This document shows, piece after piece, positions 1-7,370 of a DNA stretch of 64,000 nt. The position numbers were made by a program, and so were the translations under genes. The notes beneath the pieces were generated by a model. That model had not been told where the DNA came from. It saw only the letters and a program-made list of their open reading frames with translations, and made no database searches. Numbering within the stretch: the first letter of the stretch is position 1; every line of letters starts with the position of its first letter. The stretch is taken from the NCBI GenBank assembly GCA_964588705.1, contig CAZPQV010000001.1:1-64000 (forward strand). Direction: 5' to 3'. The stretch comes from CAZPQV01 sp964588705. GTDB lineage: Bacteria > Bacteroidota > Bacteroidia > Flavobacteriales > Weeksellaceae.

Positions 1-97
1 TTTGTTTAAAGGGTTGTATCTCGTGGTAAAAAGATTCGGGCGCTGTCATCCTTGGGGAGGGTCGGGCTATGATCCGGTGCCGCCGAGAAAAGAGTGA
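1..97 (+). CDS. yidD: Membrane protein insertion efficiency factor YidD, C-terminal fragment (partial at window edge)
   Basis: The frame starting at base 2 reads to a TGA at 95-97 and contains GRCHPWGGSGYDPVPP, the conserved tail of YidD, including the last of its conserved Cys residues. YidD is a small amphipathic membrane-associated protein that helps YidC/Sec insert membrane proteins. Only about 31 residues are visible; the start lies outside the window. The identification rests on that very characteristic C-terminal motif. Its neighbour lgt, 130 nt downstream on the same strand, also acts in envelope biogenesis. Confidence 0.9.
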   Translation, partial: LFKGLYLVVKRFGRCHPWGGSGYDPVPPRKE

Positions 98-145
98 TGA
101 TGAGTGCTAAGTGATGAGTGATGAGTGATGAGTGATGAGTGATGG
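98..145. repeat. AGTGATG heptamer tandem repeat
   Basis: Five perfect copies of AGTGATG run from 110 to 144, preceded by a degenerate copy (tgatgagtgcta). The tract starts immediately after the yidD stop codon and lies in the short gap before lgt. A seven-base unit would not keep frame if translated, and no ORF uses it. Confidence 0.9.
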
Positions 146-228
146 ACTGACTTAGAACTCTAAAATGACACTTTGAATCTCACGAATTGACATTAATTAT
201 TGGAAACCAAAACATTAAAATAAACTAT

Positions 229-1491
229 ATGAATAATATTTTCTTCAGAATTTTCATACTTGTTTTTGCATTTATGTCGCAGGCCTGGGCATCACAAAAT
301 TATCCCGACGGAATGTCAGACGGCACACTGAATGTTGACGGCAAATCGGTTCCTGTAAAGATTTTTGCAACGACATCGCCACAGACTTTTGTGGATTTCG
401 GTACAAAACCGCAGAAAGACAATGTTCTGGTTATCCTGAATGATTTGATTAATGAATACTCGCGGACGAATGTTTTTCAGGATTACGAAAATCAGGGATA
501 TCAGTTGCTCGATAAAGATTTTAAACCGGTAACTGAAGATAGTTATTTGAATGAAAAAGGATTTAAATACTTCTATAAACCCAGCGCTCCTGAAGGGAAA
601 TTAACTGAAAATCAGAATGTAAACCTGAATACAGAGTTTAAAATTTGGGATCCTTCCACCGGAATTAAACTGGGACCGTTCACACTGCATTATTACAGTT
701 TGATGTTTATCCTGGCTTTTGGTTTGGGCTATTTGATAATGTCTTACATGTTTAAGATCGATAAAGTAAACGACAAATTTCTTGAGCCATTATTTACCTG
801 GACTTTAGTAGGAACGATCCTTGGGGCGAGATTGGGACATGTTATTTTTTATCAGCCGGAATTGTTTAAAGAAGATTTTTGGTCGGTATTTCTGCCTATC
901 CGTACGAAGCCTGAACTTGAATTTACCGGATTTTCAGGACTTGCGAGTCATGGTGCAACGATTGCTTTGATTTTAACAACGCTTTATTATTCCTATAAAA
1001 TCATTAAGAAAAATCCGTTTTGGGTTTACGACCGTTTGGGGATTGTAGTGGCTTTAGGTGGCGCTTTCGTAAGATTGGGGAACTTTTTTAATTCAGAAAT
1101 TATCGGAAAACCGGTGGATGCATCGTCGCCTTTTGCACTTCTTTTTCCACAGATGAGTAATGAATATGGCGTGACCGTTCCAAGATATCCAACACAATTA
1201 TTTGAAGCAGGCGGTTACGTTTTGCTGTTTGTTTTACTTTGGGTTTTATACCGTTATACCAATAAAAAATATCAGCAGGGATGGTTATTCGGGCTGTTTT
1301 TTATGATTCTTTGGTCCATCCGTTTCTTTGTAGAATATCTGAAGGAACCTCAGGGAAATGAGTTCATCAGTTTTGCAGGATTAAATACCGGACAGGTGCT
1401 TTCAATCCCATTGATTATCGCCGGAATTGTCATTATGATTTACTCCGGTAAAAATAAAATTACAGAAGAAGAAAATTCTAAAGCAGGATAA
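229..1491 (+). CDS. lgt: Prolipoprotein diacylglyceryl transferase with N-terminal secreted extension
   Basis: Lgt transfers diacylglycerol from phosphatidylglycerol to the lipobox Cys of prelipoproteins at the inner membrane. The family signature is seen as GAFVRLGNFFNSEIIGKP at about residues 278-295 of a multi-span C-terminal half, with the conserved HGA motif before it. The first ~150 residues are unusual: a signal peptide (FFRIFILVFAFMSQAWA) and a soluble domain precede the first Lgt membrane span, making it about 420 aa against roughly 260-300 for typical Lgt. I chose ATG 229; an in-frame TTG at 187 is possible but would put polar residues before the signal peptide. It has substrates in this window (GldJ, LptC, the 1519-1815 protein). 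Confidence 0.9.
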   Translation: MNNIFFRIFILVFAFMSQAWASQNYPDGMSDGTLNVDGKSVPVKIFATTSPQTFVDFGTKPQKDNVLVILNDLINEYSRTNVFQDYENQGYQLLDKDFKPVTEDSYLNEKGFKYFYKPSAPEGKLTENQNVNLNTEFKIWDPSTGIKLGPFTLHYYSLMFILAFGLGYLIMSYMFKIDKVNDKFLEPLFTWTLVGTILGARLGHVIFYQPELFKEDFWSVFLPIRTKPELEFTGFSGLASHGATIALILTTLYYSYKIIKKNPFWVYDRLGIVVALGGAFVRLGNFFNSEIIGKPVDASSPFALLFPQMSNEYGVTVPRYPTQLFEAGGYVLLFVLLWVLYRYTNKKYQQGWLFGLFFMILWSIRFFVEYLKEPQGNEFISFAGLNTGQVLSIPLIIAGIVIMIYSGKNKITEEENSKAG

Positions 1492-1520
1492 AAAAATCGG
1501 GAATAATTTCCCGATTTTTT
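1491..1520. terminator. Bidirectional intrinsic terminator after lgt
   Basis: The 9-bp stem AAATCGGGA / TCCCGATTT (1494-1502 / 1509-1517) has A-rich and T-rich flanks on both sides. It separates lgt from the convergent small lipoprotein gene, whose stop codon lies at the edge of the T-run. Confidence 0.85.
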
Positions 1521-1815
1521 ATTTTACACTTTTTATTCTGATCGTGCCTTCGTTCTCGTGATACATCATACAAACCATCGTTCCGTCAAATTCGGGGCAA
1601 TCCTTCACTTTTGAAAATGTGGCAATAACTTGCTGACCTTCCTTATAATTTTTCAGAATGTCGGTGTTGCAGACTAAATAATCTTTTCCTGAAACTCTGA
1701 GATAAGTTCCCGTGCAGTCTCGGGTTACGGTTGCGGTTTGATCTGTTTTTGTGGCTGCGCAAGAAGTCATAAACATCATGCTAAAGGCAACAGCCATGGT
1801 TGTTAATACTTTCAT
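1519..1815 (-). CDS. Small lipoprotein of unknown function
   Basis: A 98-residue protein with a type II signal peptide: Lys near the N-terminus, a hydrophobic core and the lipobox MTSC with Cys19. The mature part is about 80 residues with four further Cys (in CTGTYL, VCN, CPEF and VCMM), which could form disulfides or bind metal. I do not recognise a named family. It would be acylated by an Lgt such as the one encoded next door. It is convergent with lgt and shares its terminator. Confidence 0.7.
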   Translation of the reverse strand: MKVLTTMAVAFSMMFMTSCAATKTDQTATVTRDCTGTYLRVSGKDYLVCNTDILKNYKEGQQVIATFSKVKDCPEFDGTMVCMMYHENEGTIRIKSVK

Positions 1816-1866
1816 TTTACTACTTTTTGTGTAAGTAGAACAAAATTCAGACCTTTTACCGGAAGT

Positions 1867-2562
1867 TTATATTAAGTTTGTCCCCGGATCAACTTCGTAA
1901 GGTTCTTTTCCTTTTTCAAAAATCCTTGTCGAATGGTCGCCCAAGACTTTAATTTCATCACCAATTCTGCGAATCCAGTTGCCTTCTCGCAGTCCAACAA
2001 CTTTCAAATCATTTTGAGTAAGAAACTCCAGAATTCTGGTTTCACGGGTTTCGCCGTTATGTGCCAAATTTGGATTCGGATCCAAGTAATGAGGATTCAA
2101 ATTAAACGGAACCAATCCCATACAGTCGAAACTCAGCGGATAAACGATCGGCATATCATTCGTGGTTCTCATATTTACTCCGCCGATATTACTTCCTGCA
2201 CTGGAACCGAGATATGGTTTTCCACTTTCTACATTTTTTTTCAGGACATCCATCAAACCGTTTTCGTGTAAGGTTTTTACTAAAAGGAAAGTGTTGCCAC
2301 CACCAGTGAAATAACCTTTCGCATTGTTGATGGCTTCAATTTTATCGTCGTATTCGTGCAGCCCAGTTACTTTTATTCCGAAGCCGGCAAAGAAATCAGC
2401 TACTTTTTTAGTGTATTCCTGATGCGTGATTCCGGAAGGCCGTGCGAATGGAACGAAAAGAATTTCATCAATTCCTTCAAACAGTTCAATAATTTCGTTG
2501 GTTAAATATTCAAGATAGTTTCCACCATAAAGTGTGGAGGTGGAGGCGAGGAGTATATTCAT
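1867..2562 (-). CDS. pepE: Dipeptidase E (aspartyl dipeptidase, peptidase family S51)
   Basis: The 231-residue cytosolic peptidase would cleave dipeptides with an N-terminal Asp. The S51 catalytic triad is visible: nucleophile Ser121 in GSSAG, Asp136 in NDMP and His158 in PHYLD. The length equals that of the E. coli enzyme. It lies alone between a small lipoprotein gene and a repeat tract. A second S51 member, cyanophycinase, is at 32524-33414; this one lacks cyanophycinase features and keeps the PepE-type length. Confidence 0.9.
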   Translation of the reverse strand: MNILLASTSTLYGGNYLEYLTNEIIELFEGIDEILFVPFARPSGITHQEYTKKVADFFAGFGIKVTGLHEYDDKIEAINNAKGYFTGGGNTFLLVKTLHENGLMDVLKKNVESGKPYLGSSAGSNIGGVNMRTTNDMPIVYPLSFDCMGLVPFNLNPHYLDPNPNLAHNGETRETRILEFLTQNDLKVVGLREGNWIRRIGDEIKVLGDHSTRIFEKGKEPYEVDPGTNLI

Positions 2563-2574
2563 TTTTTATTGTTT

Positions 2575-2690
2575 TAGTTGCGAGTTGCGAGTTTCGAGTT
2601 GTGAGTTTCGGATTTGAAGTTTCAGGTTTGAAGTTTCTTTTGCATCTTGCACCCTGCACCGTGCATCGTGCGCCTTTCATCATTCTTCAT
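2575..2690. repeat. Degenerate phrase-like repeat tract
   Basis: The gap between pepE and the thioesterase gene is filled by imperfect iterations of GAGTTGCGAGTTTCGAGTT, then GGTTTGAAGTTTC, then TGCACCGTGCATCGTGC. Units of about 7-13 nt vary gradually along the tract. No ORF with normal codon use crosses it. Confidence 0.8.
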
Positions 2691-3100
2691 TGTTCCATCC
2701 AGTTTTCATCAATTAATTTCATTAAGAATTCTGGGTAGCGAATGATTTTATTGGTTATTGAGTACAGGAAAAATAAGGTGACGTTCGCTTCCGTAATTTT
2801 TTCTTTAGAATCATTATAAATTTCATATTCAAACTCAATTCTTACTCCGGGTTTCTTTTTCACGTAGGTATGAATTTCGAGAATTTCATCATATTTTCCC
2901 GGCTTCAAATACTTGATTTTATACTCGGATACCGGCAGCCATATTCCTTGATTTTCAATCTCATCGTAAGAGATTCCGATGCTACGGAAAAGTTCCACAC
3001 GGGCAACCTCAAGATACTCGGCGTAGTTTCCGTAGTAAACATACTTCATAGGATCGGTTTCCCCGTAACGAACTCGAAGTGAGTGAGTTGTGTGAATCAT
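2687..3100 (-). CDS. Acyl-CoA thioesterase, 4HBT hotdog family (YbgC/FadM-like)
   Basis: A 137-residue single hotdog-fold protein. The N-terminal segment RYGETDPMKYVYYGNYAEYL carries the family's conserved Asp of the catalytic region and the YYGNY motif typical of YbgC/FadM enzymes, which hydrolyse acyl-CoA or acyl-ACP thioesters in the cytosol. It is divergent from dnaA, with 147 AT-rich bases between them. The natural substrate cannot be told from the sequence. Confidence 0.85.
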   Translation of the reverse strand: MIHTTHSLRVRYGETDPMKYVYYGNYAEYLEVARVELFRSIGISYDEIENQGIWLPVSEYKIKYLKPGKYDEILEIHTYVKKKPGVRIEFEYEIYNDSKEKITEANVTLFFLYSITNKIIRYPEFLMKLIDENWMEQ

Positions 3101-3247
3101 CTTAAACTTTTAAATTACAACATACAAATATATTTCTTAATAATCAAGTTTGAAAATATTTTTTTATGACAATATTTTTTACCATATTTGCTCACTACTT
3201 TGTAAGTAATCAAATATACTATTCAACTCTTATTTTACGTGTAATTT

Positions 3248-4696
3248 ATGGATCAAGATTTATCATTGGTATGGGAAAAGTGTCTGCGCTTCATGCGGGA
3301 CAACCTTAATGCTGCAGAAGATAATGATGATCTTAAGAAGCTGGAGAAATCATTTGACCTACTGTTCGATAAGGTTGAACCATTATCTTTGGTAAACTAC
3401 AATCTTACACTGCTGGTTCCTAGTGATTTCTATAAAGAATATATTGAGGACAATTACCTGTCGCTTCTTTCAGCTGCCTTAAGAAAAAATATCGGCAAGG
3501 GCGTTAAACTTTGGTATTCGGTGATGGAAAACAAGCCATCGGGAAAAGAAAAACCAATCACTCAGAAAGTGAAAGGAAACTCTACACCCACACCGAAAGT
3601 TCAGGAGGCAATGCCAAAGGCAAAAAGCTTTGTTAATCCATTGGTTGCACCCGGACTGAAGAAGGTAAACGTTGAATCGAACCTCATTGCACACCTTTCC
3701 TTTGATAATTTTGTAGAAGGAGAAAGTAATAAATTTGCATCGACAGTTGCAAAATCTATTGCGAAAAGACCTGGCGCTACAGCGTTTAACCCGCTATTTA
3801 TACACGGTGGAGTTGGAGTTGGAAAAACGCACCTGGCACACGCTATTGGTCTTGAAGTAAAAACCAATTTCCCTGATAAAGTGGTGCATTATCTGTCATC
3901 GGAAAAATTCATTCAGCAGTTTGTTTCTGCGGCAAAATCTCAGAATAAAACCGATTTTCAGAACTATTATCAGATGATTGATGTTCTGATTATTGATGAT
4001 ATTCAGTTCCTTTCCGGAAAAGCAGCAACACAGGACAGCTTCTTCCATATTTTTGATTTCTTACACCAAAACGGAAAGCAGATTGTACTGACTTCTGATA
4101 AGGCACCTGTGGATATTCAGGATATTCAGGAGCGTATTGTATCCCGTTTCAAATGGGGACTTTCAGCAGAAATTAAATCTCCGGATTTCGAAACAAGAAA
4201 GAAAATCATCGTTGATAAACTGAGCAGAGACGGTATTGTTCTTACCGAAGATATGGTAGATTATCTTGCAGGAGAAGTGAAGTCGAACGTTCGTGAACTT
4301 ATCGGAGTGATCAATTCTGTAATCGCTTATTCTACGATTTACAAATCGGAGTTAAGCCTGGAGTTACTGAAAGATACGATTAACAAAATTGCTTCTACGC
4401 AGAAAAAAGTTATCAATATTCCTTACATTCAGGAAGTGGTTTGCGATTATTTTGGGTTGAACAGAGAACAACTTCTTTCAAAATCAAGAAAAAGAGATAT
4501 TGCACTTCCAAGACAGCTGGCAATGTATTTTTCTAAAGAGCTGACCAATGCTACATTCTCCAAAATTGGTGAAGAAATGGGAGGCAAAGACCATTCTACG
4601 GTGATGTATGCCTGCGAAACGATTAAAGATGTTTCGAAAATTGATAAAGAGATTAAGAAATACGTAAAGGATTTGTCCGAACGCATTAAACAATAA
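3248..4696 (+). CDS. dnaA: Chromosomal replication initiator protein DnaA
   Basis: A 482-residue initiator that binds DnaA boxes at oriC and loads the replicative helicase. Domains in order: N-terminal domain I (about 1-90), a low-complexity linker with Lys/Pro/Thr (about 95-135), an AAA+ domain with Walker A GGVGVGKTH near 187 and Walker B LIIDDIQFL, then domain IV with the DnaA signature DHSTVMYACETI. It is monocistronic with its own terminator. I see no cluster of TTATCCACA boxes in the flanking gaps, so the origin is probably elsewhere. Confidence 0.97.
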   Translation: MDQDLSLVWEKCLRFMRDNLNAAEDNDDLKKLEKSFDLLFDKVEPLSLVNYNLTLLVPSDFYKEYIEDNYLSLLSAALRKNIGKGVKLWYSVMENKPSGKEKPITQKVKGNSTPTPKVQEAMPKAKSFVNPLVAPGLKKVNVESNLIAHLSFDNFVEGESNKFASTVAKSIAKRPGATAFNPLFIHGGVGVGKTHLAHAIGLEVKTNFPDKVVHYLSSEKFIQQFVSAAKSQNKTDFQNYYQMIDVLIIDDIQFLSGKAATQDSFFHIFDFLHQNGKQIVLTSDKAPVDIQDIQERIVSRFKWGLSAEIKSPDFETRKKIIVDKLSRDGIVLTEDMVDYLAGEVKSNVRELIGVINSVIAYSTIYKSELSLELLKDTINKIASTQKKVINIPYIQEVVCDYFGLNREQLLSKSRKRDIALPRQLAMYFSKELTNATFSKIGEEMGGKDHSTVMYACETIKDVSKIDKEIKKYVKDLSERIKQ

Positions 4697-4699
4697 AAT

Positions 4700-4728
4700 A
4701 AAGGAGAGCAGAAATGTTCTCCTTTTTT
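4700..4728 (+). terminator. dnaA terminator
   Basis: The stem AAAGGAGA / TCTCCTTT with a 10-nt loop is followed by a T-run (4718-4728), three bases after the dnaA stop codon. Confidence 0.85.
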
Positions 4729-4814
4729 AATGATGTTCTTCAAGATTAATTAATCTTTGTAAACTTAATGATACTGCATTTTTTCGTAACTTTACTTTTT
4801 TATTTTTCTTAAAA

Positions 4815-5276
4815 ATGATTATGAAAATTTTAATGCTGTGTTTGGGAAATATCTGCAGAAGTCCGCTGGCAGAAGGTATTTTACGTTCAAAACTTCCTGA
4901 GAACTTTGAGATTGACAGCGCCGGTACGATTTCGATGCACGAAGGAAATAAAGCCGACCGACGTTCCATAAAAATTGCTGAAATGCATGATGTAAACATC
5001 AATGAGCATCGGGCAAGAATAATCAAAAAAGAAGATTTTTCGTATTACGATAAGATTTACTGCATGGATCTTCACAATCTGCAGGATGCTTATTCCATGG
5101 CAGATACTGAAGAAGAAAGGCAGAAGATTTCTTTGATATTGGAGGAAGCCGGAAACATCAGTGATTTTAATGAAGTTCCGGATCCGTATTACGGTGATTT
5201 TGAAGATTTCGAAAAAGTTTACCGAATGCTCGATGAAGCTTGCGAAACGATTGCTAATCAATTAACTAAACCGTAG
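4815..5276 (+). CDS. Low-molecular-weight protein tyrosine phosphatase
   Basis: A 153-residue phosphatase with the CX5R P-loop CLGNICRS (Cys9, Arg15) followed by SPLAEG, and the general-acid Asp in DPYYGD (Asp123). It removes phosphate from tyrosine residues in the cytosol; in bacteria such enzymes often act on envelope-linked tyrosine kinases, but no such kinase is in this window. ATG 4821 (MKILMLCLGN) is an equally good start, since the P-loop is usually about 8 residues from Met. The stop codon directly abuts the ATG of the next gene, so the two are probably translated together. Confidence 0.93.
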   Translation: MIMKILMLCLGNICRSPLAEGILRSKLPENFEIDSAGTISMHEGNKADRRSIKIAEMHDVNINEHRARIIKKEDFSYYDKIYCMDLHNLQDAYSMADTEEERQKISLILEEAGNISDFNEVPDPYYGDFEDFEKVYRMLDEACETIANQLTKP

Positions 5277-5975
5277 ATGCTCTTTCTGATACCGGCATAT
5301 TTATCTGAAGATTCGCCATTGGAATATTTTTCTCCCGTCATCAAGGAATATCTTCTGAAGACCGATTATTTCTTTGTTGAAAACGAAAAAACAGCGCGAA
5401 AAGTCATCAAATTCTTTTGTCTTGAAAAGAAACAACCGGATTTAAAACTCTTTCTGCTGGATAAATATTCGGAGAATGAAGATTTAAGGGAAGCCCAAAA
5501 GCTGATGAAAGAAGGACAGGATTTCGGATTGCTTTCCGAAGCCGGACTTCCATGCATTGCCGATCCCGGGAATATTATGGTGAAATGGTGCCACGAAAAT
5601 GATATAAAAGTTATTCCAATCAATGGCCCTTCTTCCATTATTTTAGCATTGATTTCTAGTGGTTTTAATGGTCAGGAATTTACATTTCACGGTTATCTCC
5701 CGATTGATAAATCTCAGAAAAGTCAGAAGTTGAAATATCTTGAAACTCAGGTTCAGAAAACCGGTTATTCGCAGATCTTTATGGAAACACCATACCGAAA
5801 TAATCAGCTTTTTGATGATCTGTGTAAGTCATTATCTCCAAACACAAAACTTTGTATCGCAGCCAATATCAATCACCCAACAGACGAATTTATCAAAACT
5901 AAAACGATAAAAGACTGGCAAAAATACAAACCGGAACTGCATAAAATTCCGGCGGTATTTGTGCTTGGAAAATAG
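5277..5975 (+). CDS. SAM-dependent tetrapyrrole-methylase-fold enzyme, RsmI-like
   Basis: A 232-residue protein of the TP_methylase fold. SEAGLPCIADPG and INGPSSIILALISSG match the conserved loops of the RsmI family, which 2'-O-methylates C1402 of 16S rRNA. It is shorter than E. coli RsmI (about 286 aa) and lacks its C-terminal extension, a form common in Bacteroidetes, so the substrate is inferred only. The start codon follows the phosphatase stop with zero spacing. Confidence 0.85.
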   Translation: MLFLIPAYLSEDSPLEYFSPVIKEYLLKTDYFFVENEKTARKVIKFFCLEKKQPDLKLFLLDKYSENEDLREAQKLMKEGQDFGLLSEAGLPCIADPGNIMVKWCHENDIKVIPINGPSSIILALISSGFNGQEFTFHGYLPIDKSQKSQKLKYLETQVQKTGYSQIFMETPYRNNQLFDDLCKSLSPNTKLCIAANINHPTDEFIKTKTIKDWQKYKPELHKIPAVFVLGK

Positions 5976-5982
5976 TTTTTAT

Positions 5983-6095
5983 TTCACGGAGTCTAAGGAG
6001 TTTTATACAGAGTTTAACAGAGATTTTTTGAAAAATATTTAACAAAATCAACTCAAAATAATTCCTTGTAAACACCGTGAAACTCAGTGCAACCA
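5983..6095. repeat. Degenerate 'cacggag / cagag' phrase tract
   Basis: The gap between the methylase and the AAA ATPase holds loosely repeated segments: CACGGAGTCTAAGGAG, ACAGAGTTTAACAGAG and, further on, CACCGTGAAACTCAGTGC. Similar wording recurs at 22405-22430, 25988-26005 and 45588-45625. No coding potential is visible. Confidence 0.6.
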
Positions 6096-6097
6096 AA

Positions 6098-6802
6098 TCA
6101 GTCGTTTTCAAGTTTTTCAATCAGCAAAGATTTTATCTGTGTTAAAGCGTGATCCTTCGCTTCAGCAAACGAAATTTCATATTTTCTTGCAAAGTTCTGA
6201 AGTTCAGGTGGAAATCTTGAAATTAATTTATCGTAATAAGAATCCAAAGTTTTCTGAACCGGCATTTCAAAATCAATCTTCAGCTGGAACCTGCGCATCA
6301 ATGCGGTGTCAATAATATTGGGGTGGTTGGTAGCGCAAATTAAAAGTGATTTTTCCGGGAAATAATCAATCAGTTGAATCATCGTATTCACCAGGCGCCT
6401 CATTTCACCAACATCTTTGTCGTCCGCGCCTCTTGCTTTTCCGATATGATCGAATTCATCCAGAAAAAGAACGGCTTTATCGCGTGAAGCTTTATCGAAA
6501 AGTTGCTTCAGGTTTTGTGCAGTTTCACCAATTCTGGCATTTACAATATTGCTTAAATTAAGAATGATTATCGGCCGTTTCAGCTCTTGCGCAATAGCTT
6601 TCGCGGTCATGCTTTTCCCACAACCCGAATGTCCCTGAAGCAGAATTTTATTATTTACAGGAAGTCCATATTCAGAAAGCTGATCGATGTAGCGGTGCTC
6701 TTTGATGAGTTGTTCTACAGCATTTTTACTCGCTTCATCAAGAAAAACATCATTGAGTTCTACGGTTTCTTTATCTTCAATAATCAGGTCGAAAATACTC
6801 AT
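6098..6802 (-). CDS. AAA family ATPase (single-domain)
   Basis: A 234-residue AAA+ protein with Walker A GHSGCGKS (57-64), Walker B VLFLDEFD (111-118), sensor 1 near ICATNHPN and an Arg finger in LMRRF. It is an almost naked AAA module: about 50 N-terminal residues, the ATPase core, and a short helical tail. Such proteins remodel or disassemble partner proteins, but no partner is encoded in an obvious operon. It resembles the ATPase core of FtsH/spastin-type enzymes without membrane or protease domains. Confidence 0.85.
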   Translation of the reverse strand: MSIFDLIIEDKETVELNDVFLDEASKNAVEQLIKEHRYIDQLSEYGLPVNNKILLQGHSGCGKSMTAKAIAQELKRPIIILNLSNIVNARIGETAQNLKQLFDKASRDKAVLFLDEFDHIGKARGADDKDVGEMRRLVNTMIQLIDYFPEKSLLICATNHPNIIDTALMRRFQLKIDFEMPVQKTLDSYYDKLISRFPPELQNFARKYEISFAEAKDHALTQIKSLLIEKLEND

Positions 6803-6928
6803 TTATTCGGGTTAGAATTAAAATTCTAAATTACGTATTTTCTTTGGTTTGGTAAAGTTTAACATCCATTAACAGCAGGTTTGCACCATTCTTGAATTTT
6901 CTGTTCCGAATCACAAAAAAAATAAATT

Positions 6929-7306
6929 ATGACAAATAGAAAATTAGCCGGAATATGGCTGGATACAGAAAGTGCACTGATTGCGAAAAATCACGACGGA
7001 CAGGAAACTGCTGAATTCTCAGTTTGCGGAACCGCAAAACATGAAAAACAACACGGAAACTCTAACGAAAATACCGGAAACAATTCCGAGCAAACGACGA
7101 AGACAAAATTTTTTAAAGAAATTGATAAGATGCTTGAAAATACAGAGGAACTGTTAATTACCGGTCCGGGAACAGTTCAGGAAGAACTGAAAAATTATCT
7201 TTTGGAAACGGCACAGTTTAAAAATATGAAAATCACACTCGATTCGTCTCAGCAAATGGGCGAAAACCAATTATTGGAAACTGTTTCAAGGCATTTCGGT
7301 GCCTGA
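6929..7306 (+). CDS. Short release-factor-like (baeRF / 'translational machinery') protein
   Basis: A 125-residue protein. The N-terminus LAGIWLDTESALIAK resembles the first strand motif (VVWIDHxEA) of the bacterial archaeo-eukaryotic-release-factor family, and LLITGPGTVQEELKNYL with the closing GENQLLETVSRHF resembles that family's C-terminal domain. The middle is a Gly/Asn/Glu-rich linker, so it looks like a condensed version of the usual architecture. The assignment is from remembered motif patterns and the function is unknown. It is followed by a clear terminator. Confidence 0.55.
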   Translation: MTNRKLAGIWLDTESALIAKNHDGQETAEFSVCGTAKHEKQHGNSNENTGNNSEQTTKTKFFKEIDKMLENTEELLITGPGTVQEELKNYLLETAQFKNMKITLDSSQQMGENQLLETVSRHFGA

Positions 7307-7329
7307 TTAATAAATCAAATCAATATGCA

Positions 7330-7359
7330 AAATCCTTTCAGCAATGAAAGGATTTTTTT
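7330..7359 (+). terminator. Intrinsic terminator
   Basis: The perfect 10-bp stem AAATCCTTTC / GAAAGGATTT (7330-7339 / 7346-7355) has a 6-nt loop and a T-run. It lies 12 nt before the DUF2891 gene, which therefore needs its own promoter. Confidence 0.9.
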
Positions 7360-7370
7360 ATTTTTATTAA

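Noticed and set aside
3101..3247. Possible replication origin next to dnaA
   Set aside because: I see no cluster of DnaA boxes (TTATCCACA-like) nor a clear 13-mer series in the 147-nt upstream or the short downstream gap.
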